A stretch of DNA of 31,974 nucleotides from Cochliopodium minus (lineage: Eukaryota; Discosea; Himatismenida; Cochliopodiidae). The notes beneath the pieces were generated by a model. The model saw only the letters and a list, made by a program, of their open reading frames with translations, did not search any database and was not told the origin of the DNA. The position numbers and the translations under genes were made by a program. Shown here in pieces: positions 21,501 to 31,000 of this stretch. The DNA lies in the NCBI GenBank assembly GCA_024220525.1, contig JAMYWO010000326.1, forward strand, positions 1-31,974. The letters are read 5' to 3'. The number at the start of each line of letters is the position of its first letter. The stretch's first letter is position 1.

Positions 21501-21906
21501 CCTTCTCCCCAATAATACTCTCACCAACATCTCCTTTCTCTCCTTTTAATCCATTTCTACCAGGTCTTCCCTGGATAGATCTACCTTGTTCTCCTTTCTC
21601 TCCTTTAAACCCAGAAGGTCCAGGACGTCCTGACTTTCCTCTTCTCCCTTCACTTCCAACTTCTCCAATCTCTCCTTTTTGTCCTTTAAATCCTCTATGT
21701 CCATGTTCTCCATGTTCTCCTTGCTCTCCTTTTTGTCCTCTATCAAAATGATCTTGAAAATTATTATTATAGCCACTTCTCTTTTCTGATACTTTTTTTG
21801 ATGATTTTTCTGTAAATGATAGAAATTCTGATTCTTTTTTTGCTGATATTGATACCACATATATCAGTAAAATTACCAATAATACCAAAATCAATCTGCT
21901 ATTCAT
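18538..21906 (-). CDS. Collagen-like secreted protein A
   Basis: Single exon, 1122 residues from the ATG at 21906. I prefer this start because it opens directly with a signal peptide (MNSRLILVLLVILLIYVVSI); an in-frame ATG 72 bp upstream would bury it. A short Ser/Lys segment is followed by about 255 Gly-X-Y triplets at residues 57-821. These are rich in Lys, Glu, Asp, Arg and Gln, with modest Pro (GRPGRPG, GPQGPQG). Breaks of two kinds recur: G4G (GRSIQG, GESIIG, GASIVG) and G1G (GIGQKG, GVGQKG). After residue 821 come a basic segment (RKRK), a domain with ten cysteines, and a C-terminal coiled coil of about 60 residues that could nucleate the trimer. The product is probably extracellular matrix or cell/cyst coat. 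The C-terminal domain is shared with collagen gene B, with one tract identical in DNA. No intron is evident, unlike every complete neighbour. Confidence 0.9.
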   Translation of the reverse strand: MNSRLILVLLVILLIYVVSISAKKESEFLSFTEKSSKKVSEKRSGYNNNFQDHFDRGQKGEQGEHGEHGHRGFKGQKGEIGEVGSEGRRGKSGRPGPSGFKGEKGEQGRSIQGRPGRNGLKGEKGDVGESIIGEKGLSGDKGDQGEKGYRGFRGHKGERGESIVGEKGEKGEIGETGHQGPRGHRGASIVGPQGPTGEEGRQGPTGPRGRRGIALKGEKGDQGRHGHRGFKGEKGDQGIGQKGSHGHRGQKGEQGEEGKQGETGNKGEIGIGIKGSRGRRGEKGYKGDVGAVGPQGESVVGPRGHRGPKGVKGEVGENGIGDKGERGQRGPKGIKGEHGEHGEKGEKGDEGAPGDKGELGRTGKRGFPGRDGRDGVQGPTGPQGIEGPQGEVGPTGNEGPQGPQGLRGRTGKAGPEGKRGEQGEQGVKGEQGETGERGQKGQMGHHGRRGEKGERGDTGLGEKGDQGERGDQGERGEKGSRGKRGLSIKGEKGDQGPQGFRGKRGKTGFRGETGVQGEKGERGDQGVQGEKGEVGVGQKGEQGRSIRGRRGAKGVKGDAGYGYPGPRGKIGRPGRPGQKGEAGEQGPKGDFGEGQKGEIGETGPQGERGERGERGLNGKRGRPGQAGEPGLQGPVGEPGKAGEKGEIGQHGHRGRPGERGASGRAGEKGEKGDRGVKGSRGFGLKGEKGDRGRDGYKGDQGVTGPQGEDGKPGPQGPEGPKGELGIHGRRGHKGEKGDQGATGEQGVQGPTGEQGRIGPHGHRGRKGEKGNNGDDGKDGEKGEVGETGARGNRGNPGRNGDKGETGEKGERGPEGKRGPRGKNASTNYYRETRIIKDVQPEKVIRKRKPFVLVSKSLIQSDDFTFEQSSSKDSSFNLFSSLYVFSQEISIPIQKLNFDANEENVFSNECEVGETLVGGDCQWDLFSFKHSSSDCLASDFVADVNCETLKNNCISSVSSTQGIFNGKSESVLSQIEFFNNKGEKKSVSSPKCKLAQLDEISMQERKECGYFCYIHDLEKVFENDKSYSCRYIPPQIQTNDALTLQGQKVWDSIIKVVSVETYCQSKVHKKQIESDNIEKIKSTENAFFTEKEMNELRSELTMEKQKVSKLEDEIAIIMKKIGN

Positions 21907-21928
21907 TTTTTTTTTTTTCTGACGTGAT

Positions 21929-21949
21929 AAATATGAAAGGACATTTTTT
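21929..21949 (+). promoter_or_regulatory. 21 bp motif upstream of collagen gene A
   Basis: AAATATGAAAGGACATTTTTT on the plus strand, 23-43 bp upstream of the gene A start. The same motif in the opposite orientation, with one difference, lies 31-51 bp upstream of gene B. A control element or a remnant of common ancestry are both possible. Confidence 0.45.
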
Positions 21950-22093
21950 ATTTGGTTAAAAATTCTGCGAAACACCAAAAAAAAAACTTAAACTTCTTCA
22001 TAAGAAGAATCAAAACAAATAGTTTCAAACATAAAGGCAAGAGATTATGATTATATTTTTATAATTTTTAATTTTATAATTTTATAGATTCTT

Positions 22094-22565
22094 TTATTTC
22101 TTTCCAAGTTTATCTAATATAGATTTGAATAATTCTTCATTTTTAGATTGTTGTTCTTGAAACTCTTTCTTTTGTTCTTGGAGTTCTTTTTCGAATTCCT
22201 CCTTTTGTTGGTTTTCAAATTTCTTTGCTTCATCTATTTCTCTTCTTTGTTGTTCAATAATTTCTTTCAATTCAAATAATTCTTTCTCGGTGAAATCTGC
22301 TTCTGTGTTTTGAATCTTTTCATCTTGTTCAATTTGTTTGTGAAGTTCTGATTGACAATAAGTTTCAACAGACACAACTTTTATGGTAGAATCCCATACT
22401 TGATGACCAGATTGGAACAACACTTCGGTTGGTTGAATTTGAGGAGGAATGTATCTACAAGAAAAGCTTTTTCATTTTCATAAAACTTGTCAAGATTGTG
22501 GAGATAACAGAAGTATCGCATTCCGTTCTTTCTTTGGAGAAAGTTTATTGAGTTGTGCAAGTTTT
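22094..22565 (-). pseudogene. Truncated 3' fragment of a collagen B-type gene
   Basis: The fragment matches the last part of gene B: the end of the ten-cysteine domain (VWDSTIKVVSVETYCQSEL) and the full Glu/Gln-rich coiled coil to the same stop codon. 22094-22465 is identical to gene B. Beyond that, towards the missing Gly-X-Y domain, it gathers substitutions and small indels that break the frame (near 22466, and again around 22520-22560), and homology ends near 22565. The remaining open frame of 109 codons starts at an internal Met and has no signal peptide, so it is unlikely to make a functional matrix protein. Confidence 0.85.
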
Positions 22566-23079
22566 AAAATTTAATCCTCCAAATAATTTGATTTAATTAT
22601 TTTTGTCAAAGGAATTTTTTCAAAAATATGTGACGAATTTCCTTTTGTTGGATAATAAACAAAATAGAAAATAAAGCAAATTTTTTCAGAAATTAACTTT
22701 ATTTATTCAATATCTTGAAACTTGATAAAGGTGTAGTATAACTTATCAATGTGAAAATTGTATGGTTATCAGAACCTTATCTTCTTTGGAATTCTAATTT
22801 TTAAGACAAGTTTCTTTGGTAGTCACATCTCCTTCTATTTCCCAAATAATCCTCTATTTGATCTTTATTTGCACAGATAACTTTAAATGAAATATTTTTG
22901 TGTCTATTTTCTCAAATTTAAGTTCCACTTCTATCTCCTTTTTCCAAATACAGTTTTTTAACAGATAAATTTCATTTCTTTTGAATTAAATTGAGTGGAG
23001 GAAATTCGGAAGAAATAAGGTTTATTTCTTCTTTCTTGCTCTTTGGTTCTGATATTGATACTTAATACCTATATCTTCC

Positions 23080-23300
23080 ATTGGTTGATATCTTTTTGAA
23101 CATAGACAGAGAATATAAATTGCTCATATTATTTAATGCGATTTTTTTTAATTTTTTTCTTGATATGAAGTACTATATATCATATCTTCTTCATTGAGAT
23201 CATTGATTTATCTTTTCTTAAAAGGAGACAGAGAATATAAATTGTCATTATTTATTTGAGGAATAAAATTTTTGATTTTTTATTAATGAAGTAGTATAAT
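23080..23300 (+). repeat. Pair of imperfect direct repeats
   Basis: About 23080-23177 and 23200-23300 share 'AGACAGAGAATATAAATTG' exactly, plus similar flanks: ATTGGTTGATATCTTTT versus ATTGATTTATCTTTTC on the left, and ATGAAGTACTATA versus ATGAAGTAGTATA on the right. The units are about 100 bp long and spaced about 120 bp apart. No known element is recognised. Confidence 0.6.
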
Positions 23301-23756
23301 TTGCCATGGGAAGTAACTTTTGTTCCAAAAGGATACAATGTCTATTTGCAATTGAGGTAAAATTTTGTTTTATTGTTTACTTGTATTCTCTAATTTTTAT
23401 TTGGCATGGTAAAATTTACATGATAAATATTTAGCAATAAATTATTCATTTTTATATTTTAATTTTGAAGCAAAATAATATAAAAATTTTATCTCAACAA
23501 GATTTTAAAAAAATGTTTGTGAAAGGAGTTTTTGGAAAGATTATCCAAAGTTATATGGTAGAATATACCATTTAAAGATTTCCCATTTTCATCAAGCAAG
23601 GGGAAATTTTTTATTTTTTTTAATATGTTTCTGGACCTCCAGACATCTCTATATTGGAGATATAACTTCTAATATACAATTGATATTACATACAGTGTAT
23701 GGTGATTCGCATAATTATGCAACTTACTTTATTTTTTAAATATAAAAAAATATAGG

Positions 23757-23939
23757 TTTATGTCACTCATAAGTTTGAATATTCAGGAGATAACAGAAAG
23801 AAAATAGAAGACGATTTGAAAATAGAAGAGATAACAAAATTTGTTTGTTATAAATTAATATTCACCAATAAAGGGACATGTCTAATGATGAAGAATATAA
23901 ATTATAATGTTTGGAAAGGATTAATGATAAATGGATGAT
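23757..23939 (+). other. Possible exon or exon relic of unknown gene
   Basis: After a TATAG acceptor-like site, about 60 codons stay open to a TGA. The composition is protein-like (VYVTHKFEYSGDNRKKIEDD, then KIEEITKFVCYKLIFTNKG). Another open stretch just upstream (about 23635-23740) could be a previous exon. I recognise no family, see no start codon context, and cannot tell a relic from chance. Confidence 0.25.
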
Positions 23940-24192
23940 TTTAAGCATTATATTAAATGAACTGCTAAGAAATTTCATTTTCTTTCATATAAATTGAAGA
24001 TTTTTGAAATTTTTATAAAAAATATATTGTTGATTGGAAAGAAGAATGATCAAATATCCCATTTCCTTTTTAGATTTAACAGATATTAAAATAATTTTTA
24101 TTTTATTTGGAAGGTTTCTTACAATAAAGAGAATCTCAAGTGAGCCAAGAAAGAACCCAACGCAACACCAAGAGAACACAACATTGACAACA

Positions 24193-24398
24193 AAAAAGAA
24201 ATTTTCAATAGAAGAGATCAAATGATCAAACTTGTTTTTTAGACTGAAAGTAACCACTTTTGCTCCTAACTCTTCCAACATTTGTTTAACTCTGTCCTTC
24301 TTAACTTGCAGTCTTCCAGAGAAAAAGTAAGCCCATGATTCGCTCTTGGATTTCCCAAAATAGCTTGTTGGTGGGACGAGAACAAGAGTTACAAAGGC
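24193..24398 (-). pseudogene. BRCT-domain fragment
   Basis: The minus-strand frame reads SYFGKSKSESWAYFFSGRLQ, then VKKDRVKQMLEELGAKVV and KNKFDHLISS. This follows the BRCT pattern: F-x-x-S/T-G-x-L, R-x-x-x-K-x-x-I/L-E-x-L-G-A-K-V, then K-x-x-D-H/Y-L-I. BRCT domains occur in DNA-repair proteins such as PARPs, DNA ligases and RFC1, and I cannot choose between them. An in-frame stop lies just upstream (near 24400), and the second half of the domain does not follow in any frame. It is either a broken gene or a lone exon, and the former fits the decayed surroundings. Confidence 0.5.
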
Positions 24399-24698
24399 TT
24401 AAGCTCCATCATTTTTTTGGCAAAGTTTGATCAAGAAGACTTTGATTACATCGGGAATAGTAATACCCCAAGGTTTCTTGGATTCTTGGATTCTTGCTGG
24501 GATGGGGTTTGATCTTTAAACAAATATAGTCAATATGTACAGCAATAGGCAACATCCTGCCTAGGCAAAGTTTATATTCAAAGCAAAAAATTAAAAAATT
24601 CAATTCACGTGCATTTTAGTAGATACAAATGTTCTAATCACTTATTTTTCGGGATAACATTCGGTAATTCATGCATACTTTTAACTCATAACTTCCAT

Positions 24699-24880
24699 CT
24701 CCTTTTTGTCCTCTATCAAAATGATCTTGAAAATTATTATTATAGCCGCTTCTCTTTTCTGCTACTTTTTTTTGATGATTTTTTTGTAAATGATAGAAAT
24801 TCCGATTCTTTTTTTGCTGATATTGATACCACATATATCAGTAAAATTACCAATAATACCAAAATCAATCTGCTATTCAT
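24699..24880 (-). pseudogene. Truncated 5' fragment of a collagen A-type gene
   Basis: The fragment repeats the gene A start (ATG at 24880), the full signal peptide (MNSRLILVLLVILLIYVVSI) and the next residues. A one-base change in a T-run near 24770 then shifts the frame, and the open frame ends after 46 codons. Homology to gene A stops near 24699, just as the Gly-X-Y domain would begin. The 5' region, including the 21 bp motif, is kept, so it might still be transcribed. Confidence 0.85.
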
Positions 24881-24902
24881 TTTTTTTTTTTTCTGACGTG
24901 AT

Positions 24903-24923
24903 AAATATGAAAGGACATTTTTT
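24903..24923 (+). promoter_or_regulatory. 21 bp motif, copy in the junction duplication
   Basis: Identical to the motif at 21929-21949 because it lies in the 636 bp identical core. Here it stands upstream of the truncated gene A fragment. Confidence 0.4.
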
Positions 24924-25067
24924 ATTTGGTTAAAAATTCTGCGAAACACCAAAAAAAAAACTTAAACTTCTTCATAAGAAGAATCAAAACAAATAGTTTC
25001 AAACATAAAGGCAAGAGATTATGATTATATTTTTATAATTTTTAATTTTATAATTTTATAGATTCTT

Positions 25068-28000
25068 TTATTTCTTTCCAAGTTTATCTAATATAGATTT
25101 GAATAATTCTTCATTTTTAGATTGTTGTTCTTGAAACTCTTTCTTTTGTTCTTGGAGTTCTTTTTCGAATTCCTCCTTTTGTTGGTTTTCAAATTTCTTT
25201 GCTTCATCTATTTCTCTTCTTTGTTGTTCAATAATTTCTTTCAATTCAAATAATTCTTTCTCGGTGAAATCTGCTTCTGTGTTTTGAATCTTTTCATCTT
25301 GTTCAATTTGTTTGTGAAGTTCTGATTGACAATAAGTTTCAACAGACACAACTTTTATGGTAGAATCCCATACTTGATGACCAGATTGGAACAACACTTC
25401 GGTTGGTTGAATTTGAGGAGGAATGTATCTACAAGAAAAACTTTTTTCATTTTCATAAAACTTGTCAAGATTGTGGAGATAACAGAAGTATCCGCATTCC
25501 ATTCTTTCTTTTGAAGAAAGTTCATCGAGTTGTGCAAGTTTACATTTTGGAGAAGAAACAGATTTCTTTTCTCCTTTATTATTAAAGAATTCGATTTGAG
25601 AAAGAACAGATTCACTCTTTCCATTGAAGATTCCTTGAGTTGAAGAAACACTCGAAATACAGTTGTTCTTCAAAGTTTCACAATTTACATCAGCAACAAA
25701 ATCACTTGCGAGACAATCACTTGATGAATGTTTGAAACTGAACAAATCCCATTGACAATCTCCTCCAACAAGAGTTTCTCCAACTTCACATTCGTTTGAA
25801 AATACATTTTCTTCATCTGCATCAAAGTTAAATTTTTGGGAGATTCCTTGAGAATTAATGTAGAGAGAAGAAAAGAGATTGAATGAAGAGGAATCTTTTG
25901 AAGATGATTGTTCAAAAGTGAAATCATCAGATTGGATCAAAGATTTTGGAACGAGATGGAATGATTTTCTCTTTCTTTCGAATTTTTCAGGCTCAGCATC
26001 TCTTACAACTCTAGTTTCTCTATAAATACTGATTTCTCCTTTTTCACCCTTTGCTCCCTTTCTCCCCTTTCTACCCCTTTCTCCAGTAGATCCCTTATTT
26101 CCCTTTTCACCAACTAAACCTTGTTCACCTTGTTCACCTCTATCACCACGATTTCCTTTAGATCCGGTTTTGCCTCTCCTTCCTCTATAACCTCTTGGTC
26201 CACTCAAACCAGCTTCTCCTTTAACACCATTTACACCAGCTTCTCCCTTTTCTCCTTTTTTACCTTTGATAGATTTTCCTCTTCTTCCTCTTTGTCCCTT
26301 TTGACCGGTTGCTCCGACTTCTCCAACATCTCCTTTGTCACCCTTTTCTCCAAAACCAGTTTCTCCTTGTTCTCCTTTTTGACCATCAAGACCAATTTTA
26401 CCTCTTTTACCTACTTCTCCTTCTTTACCCTTCTCTCCCTTCTCTCCTACTCCTTGTATTCCTCTTTCTCCCTTACTACCTCTATCACCTTTGAATCCCT
26501 TCTCTCCTTGTTCACCTTGTTGCCCTTTTTGACCAAGTTTACCTCTGTGACCATGTATACCTTTCTCTCCTTTATTACCTCTTAAACCATCAACACCAGC
26601 TTCTCCCTTTTCACCAACACCAATATCACCCTTTTCTCCCTTCTCTCCATTCTTACCATCTTTCCCCTTTTTACCTCTTTTACCAGTAAATCCTCTATCT
26701 CCTTGGTCTCCCTTATCTCCACTCAATCCTTTAAATCCTCTTTTACCTCTTTGTCCCTTTAAACCTTGTTCTCCTACTTCACCTCTGATACCTTGTAAAC
26801 CTTTATCTCCTTGGTTTCCTTTATCTCCTTTTTTTCCTTTTCTACCAATAGAACCAACTTCACCTTTTTCTCCAAGTTCTCCCTTTACTCCTTGTCTACC
26901 TTTTCTACCTCTAATACCTTGGATACCTTGCTCTCCTTGAACTCCTTGGATACCTTGTTCTCCTTGTTGTCCCTTTTGTCCTGTTAAACCAATTTCTCCT
27001 TTGGTTCCGACATCTCCAGTCAATCCTTTAAATCCTCTTTTACCTCTTTTACCTTGTTCACCTTGCTTTCCTTCTTCTCCTTGTTTTCCTTCTTCACCTT
27101 TTAACCCTTCATTTCCTTGTTCTCCCTTTACTCCTTTTTTCCCTCTATCTCCCTTTTCTCCTCTGAGACCAATCAAACCTTGTTCTCCATTTTCACCTCT
27201 AATTCCTTGTTCTCCTTGCGCACCTCTAAGCCCCTTTTCACCTCTATCTCCCTTTTCTCCTTTCTTACCATTCTTTCCTTCTTCTCCTTTTTGTCCTAGT
27301 TTACCGCTTTTTCCTCTTTCTCCCTTTTCACCTTGATCACCTTTGGTTCCTTTAAGACCTCTTTTACCTCTCTTTCCTATTTCTCCCTTTTCACCAAGCA
27401 AACCTTGGTCACCTCTATCTCCTTTTGTTCCTTTGTGTCCTCTCTTTCCTACTTCTCCCTTTTCACCAATCAAACCTTGGTCTCCTTGATCTCCTTTATT
27501 TCCTTTGTGTCCTCTCTTACCTATTGGACCAATATCACCTTGGTTTCCTTTATCTCCGGTCAAACCAATCTCTCCTTTTTCTCCTAATTTACCTCTAATA
27601 CCTTTAGGTCCTCTTCTTCCTTCTCTTCCCTTTTCTGCTTTCTCACCTCTGTCTCCTTTATCACCTTTGTCTCCCTTTGCTCCACTTCTTCCAGATTTTC
27701 CTTTATAACCAATATCTCCTTTGATACCTTTGTCTCCAACTCTTCCTCTTCTTCCCTTTTGTCCATCTTTTCCTTTATTTCCTTCCAATCCCTTTTCTCC
27801 TTTCTCTCCAACAAAACCTCTTCTACCTCTATCTCCCTTTTCTCCCTTTTCACCAATAATACCTTGTTCTCCATTTTCTCCCTTTTCGCCATTGTCTCCT
27901 TTTTGTCCTAAATCTCCTTTATTTCCCTCTTTTCCTAAGAGACCAGGTCTACCTCTTTTACCTCTAAGACCAATTTCTCCTTTTTCTCCCTTTTCACCAG

Positions 28001-31000
28001 TAAGACCTCTTTCTCCATTTAATCCTTTATCTCCACGTTTTCCGCGGCGTCCTTTCAATCCAACCCATCCTTGTTCTCCTTTATCTCCCTTTTGACCTCC
28101 TGCTTCTCCTTTTTGTCCTTTATCACCACCGTTACCACTTTTACCAATTTTTCCTTCGTTTCCTTTTTCACCAGTAAGACCAATAGGACCTGGTCTGCCT
28201 CTTTTTCCTCTTTTTCCTCTCAAACCAATTTCTCCTTTCTCTCCATTGTTACCTTTAGGTCCAACTTCTCCAATAGGACCTATTTTTCCTCTTTCCCCTT
28301 GAATTCCCACTTCTCCCTTTTCTCCTCTCTGTCCTTTCTTACCTCTAGGACCGACATCTCCTTTCCTCCCTTGTTTCCCAGTTAATCCAGTAAGACCAGT
28401 TTGTCCTCTTTCTCCTTTCGATCCATCTTGTCCTTTTTGACCATCATGTCCATCATAACCAGGTAAACCTCTTTCTCCTTGCAATCCTTTTTGTCCTTCA
28501 GGTCCTAACTCTCCTTTCTCTCCTTTTTTACCTTCAATACCTTGTGGACCTGCATTACCTTGAAGACCTTGTGGACCAGTTTTACCTTCGAAACCCCTTT
28601 CTCCTTGGTTTCCTTTGTCTCCTCTTTCTCCCTTTTGCCCTAATTCTCCTGCTTCTCCTTTTTCTCCTTTTTTGCCTCTTCTACCTCTTTCTCCTTGAAA
28701 TCCACGTTCTCCTTGCAAACCTTGTCCAACTTCTCCCTTTTGTCCGTTGTTTCCGGTGTCTCCTTTAATACCTTGAATTCCTTGTTTACCTCTTCTACCA
28801 ACAGGTCCCAAAGGTCCCCTTTGTCCCTTTTCTCCAACACCTACTTCTCCTTTCTCTCCTTGGTTTCCCTTTTCTCCAATTCTTCCTTTGCGACCTCTTC
28901 TTCCAGTAAGTCCGATAGGTCCTTGCAAACCAACACCTTGTTCTCCCTTTGACCCTTGCTCTCCTTTGTCTCCATCTAATCCAATTTGTCCTCTTTCTCC
29001 TTTGTTTCCTTTAACTCCAAAACCAGGTCTACCTCTTCTACCTCTTTCTCCTTTTTCTCCTCTTTCTCCGTTTAACCCAAAGATAGCTTCTCCTTGATCT
29101 CCCTTTTCTCCTTTATGTCCTTGTAATCCTTGATCTCCTAACAAACCTTGATCTCCTTTGTGACCTTTATCTCCTTTATGTCCTTTATCTCCGAAAGTTC
29201 CTTTATCTCCTTTGATTCCTAATTCTCCTTTTACTCCTTTTAATCCGTTCACTCCATCTGTTCCTCTATCTCCCTTTTGCCCTTTGTCACCAATTCTTCC
29301 TTTTCTACCTCTCAAACCAATTCCAGTTTCTCCTCTTTCTCCCTTATCTCCTTGGCTTCCTTTCTCTCCTTGCAATCCCTTTCTACCTCTTCTACCTTGT
29401 GGACCAACTTCTCCTATACCAATATCTCCTTTAATACCTTTTGATCCTCTTCTACCTTTATCTCCTCTGTCTCCCTTTTCTCCCTTTTCCCCAATACCGA
29501 TATCTCCTTTATCTCCCTTGAATCCTTTTGAACCCCTTCTTCCTTTAAATCCTTGTTCTCCTCTTTGACCTTCATCTCCCTTGATACCTAATCCAATATC
29601 TCCTTTCTCTCCTTTGTCTCCACTGTAACCTTTGTGTCCTCTTCTACCTTTCTCTCCCCTAATACTTTCTCCTTTTTCTCCTTTTACTCCACCAGGTCCA
29701 ACAGGACCCTCATCTCCCTTAACTCCCTTATCTCCACTACCCCTTTCTCCCTTTTGTCCTTCTGGACCTACTTCTCCTTTAAATCCAGGTGAGCCTCTTC
29801 TTCCCTTTTGACCTTTTTCTCCGCCATATTCTCCCTTGTCACCTTTTGTTCCGTGTTGACCAGATCTTCCTTCAATACCTTGTTCTCCTTGATCTCCCTT
29901 ATGTCCAATTTTACCTCTGGATCCTTTTTGACCAGCAGGTCCTACTTCTCCCTTTTCACCTTGATCACCTTGATGTCCAGTCCTGCCTCTATCTCCCTTC
30001 TCTCCTTTAAATCCTCTTTCTCCTTGTTCACCAGCACTTCCAACTTCTCCTTTATCACCTTGTTCACCCTTTGAACCTCGATGACCTCTACGACCATTAT
30101 CTCCCTTCTCTCCCTTTTGACCATCAGTACCCACTTCTCCTTTTTGTCCATTCAAACCGTTGAAACCTTGGATACCTTGATCTCCTTTAGATCCAGTCTC
30201 ACCTTGAATACCTTTTCTTCCATTTTTTCCTTTGTCTCCTTTCTCACCGACGATCCCGTGTTTACCTCTTTGTCCCTTTTGTCCCTTATCTCCAATCTTT
30301 CCTTCTTCACCCAATTCTCCCTTTTCTCCTTTTTCTCCAGCAATACCCTGATGACCATGTTTACCTTTTGGCCCTTGTTCTCCCTTTTTCCCTTCTTTAC
30401 CCTTCTCTCCTTTATATCCCCTTTCTCCCTTCTCTCCTTCTTTTCCTTCAACTCCTTTCTCTCCTCTAACAGAATCTCCCTTCACTCCTTTAAATCCCTT
30501 TTTACCTCTTTTACCTGACAAACCCCTATCTCCTTTCTCTCCTTTGGATCCTCTAGCTCCTGCCTCACCTTTAACAAATTCACCCTTCTCGCCTTTAGTT
30601 CCATCAACACCATCTTTTCCATCATAACCATGTCTACCTCTAGATCCTTTGATTCCCAATCCTTCTTCTCCCTTTTCACCCTTTCCTCCATTTTCTCCAG
30701 TCTTACCCTTTCTTCCTTGATCTCCTTTATCTCCTTTTGATCCTCTCCCACCTCTGATACCCATATCTCCTCTATCTCCCTTTTCTCCTTTACTTCCTTT
30801 ACGGCTTTTTCCTCTTTGACCCTTGTCTCCTTTGAATCCTCTAAATCCAAACTCTCCTTTATCTCCTTTCATACCCTTTTCTCCATTTCTACCATCTTTT
30901 CCATTTTTTCCATCTCTTCCATCATATCCGTCACTTCCATTTTCTCCTTTATCTCCATCATGGTCGTGATGATCTCCATATCCTCCTTCATGTCCATGAT

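Larger units (their letters stand above)
21725..22565. repeat. Junction duplication, copy 1 (5' end of gene A, spacer, 3' end of gene B)
   Basis: This 0.84 kb segment recurs in direct orientation at about 24698-25540, offset by 2974 bp over most of its length. It covers the first codons of gene A, the 5' spacer and the last about 155 codons of a gene B copy. By eye, 21830-22465 is identical to 24804-25439 without a mismatch or gap (636 bp). The outer parts carry about 5 differences in 97 bp on the left and more on the right. Confidence 0.9.
22566..24697. other. 2.1 kb island between the two junction copies
   Basis: AT-rich unique DNA with no intact gene. It holds a pair of imperfect direct repeats (23080-23177 and 23200-23300), a plus-strand open stretch at about 23757-23939, and a minus-strand BRCT-like fragment at about 24193-24398. 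The rest shows decayed, frame-broken sequence. The GC content appears slightly higher at 24100-24560 than in the spacers, as expected of former coding DNA. Confidence 0.6.
24698..25540. repeat. Junction duplication, copy 2
   Basis: The second copy of the segment at 21725-22565. Here the gene A end is the broken one and the gene B end is intact. The core 24804-25439 is identical to the first copy. Confidence 0.9.

Noticed and set aside
21907-21978. Upstream in-frame ATG of collagen gene A (24 extra residues)
   Set aside because: It would place a charged segment ahead of a clear signal peptide. The ATG at 21906 gives a normal secretory start. Conservation in the duplicated copy reflects the identical core and does not help to choose.
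24034-24225. Plus-strand 63-codon open frame in the island
   Set aside because: It overlaps the BRCT-like fragment on the other strand, which has real domain signature, and shows none itself.
22566-24697. Transposon or virus-derived element in the island
   Set aside because: I see no terminal repeats, target-site duplications, transposase, integrase, polymerase or capsid motifs. The flanking repeats are host gene ends.
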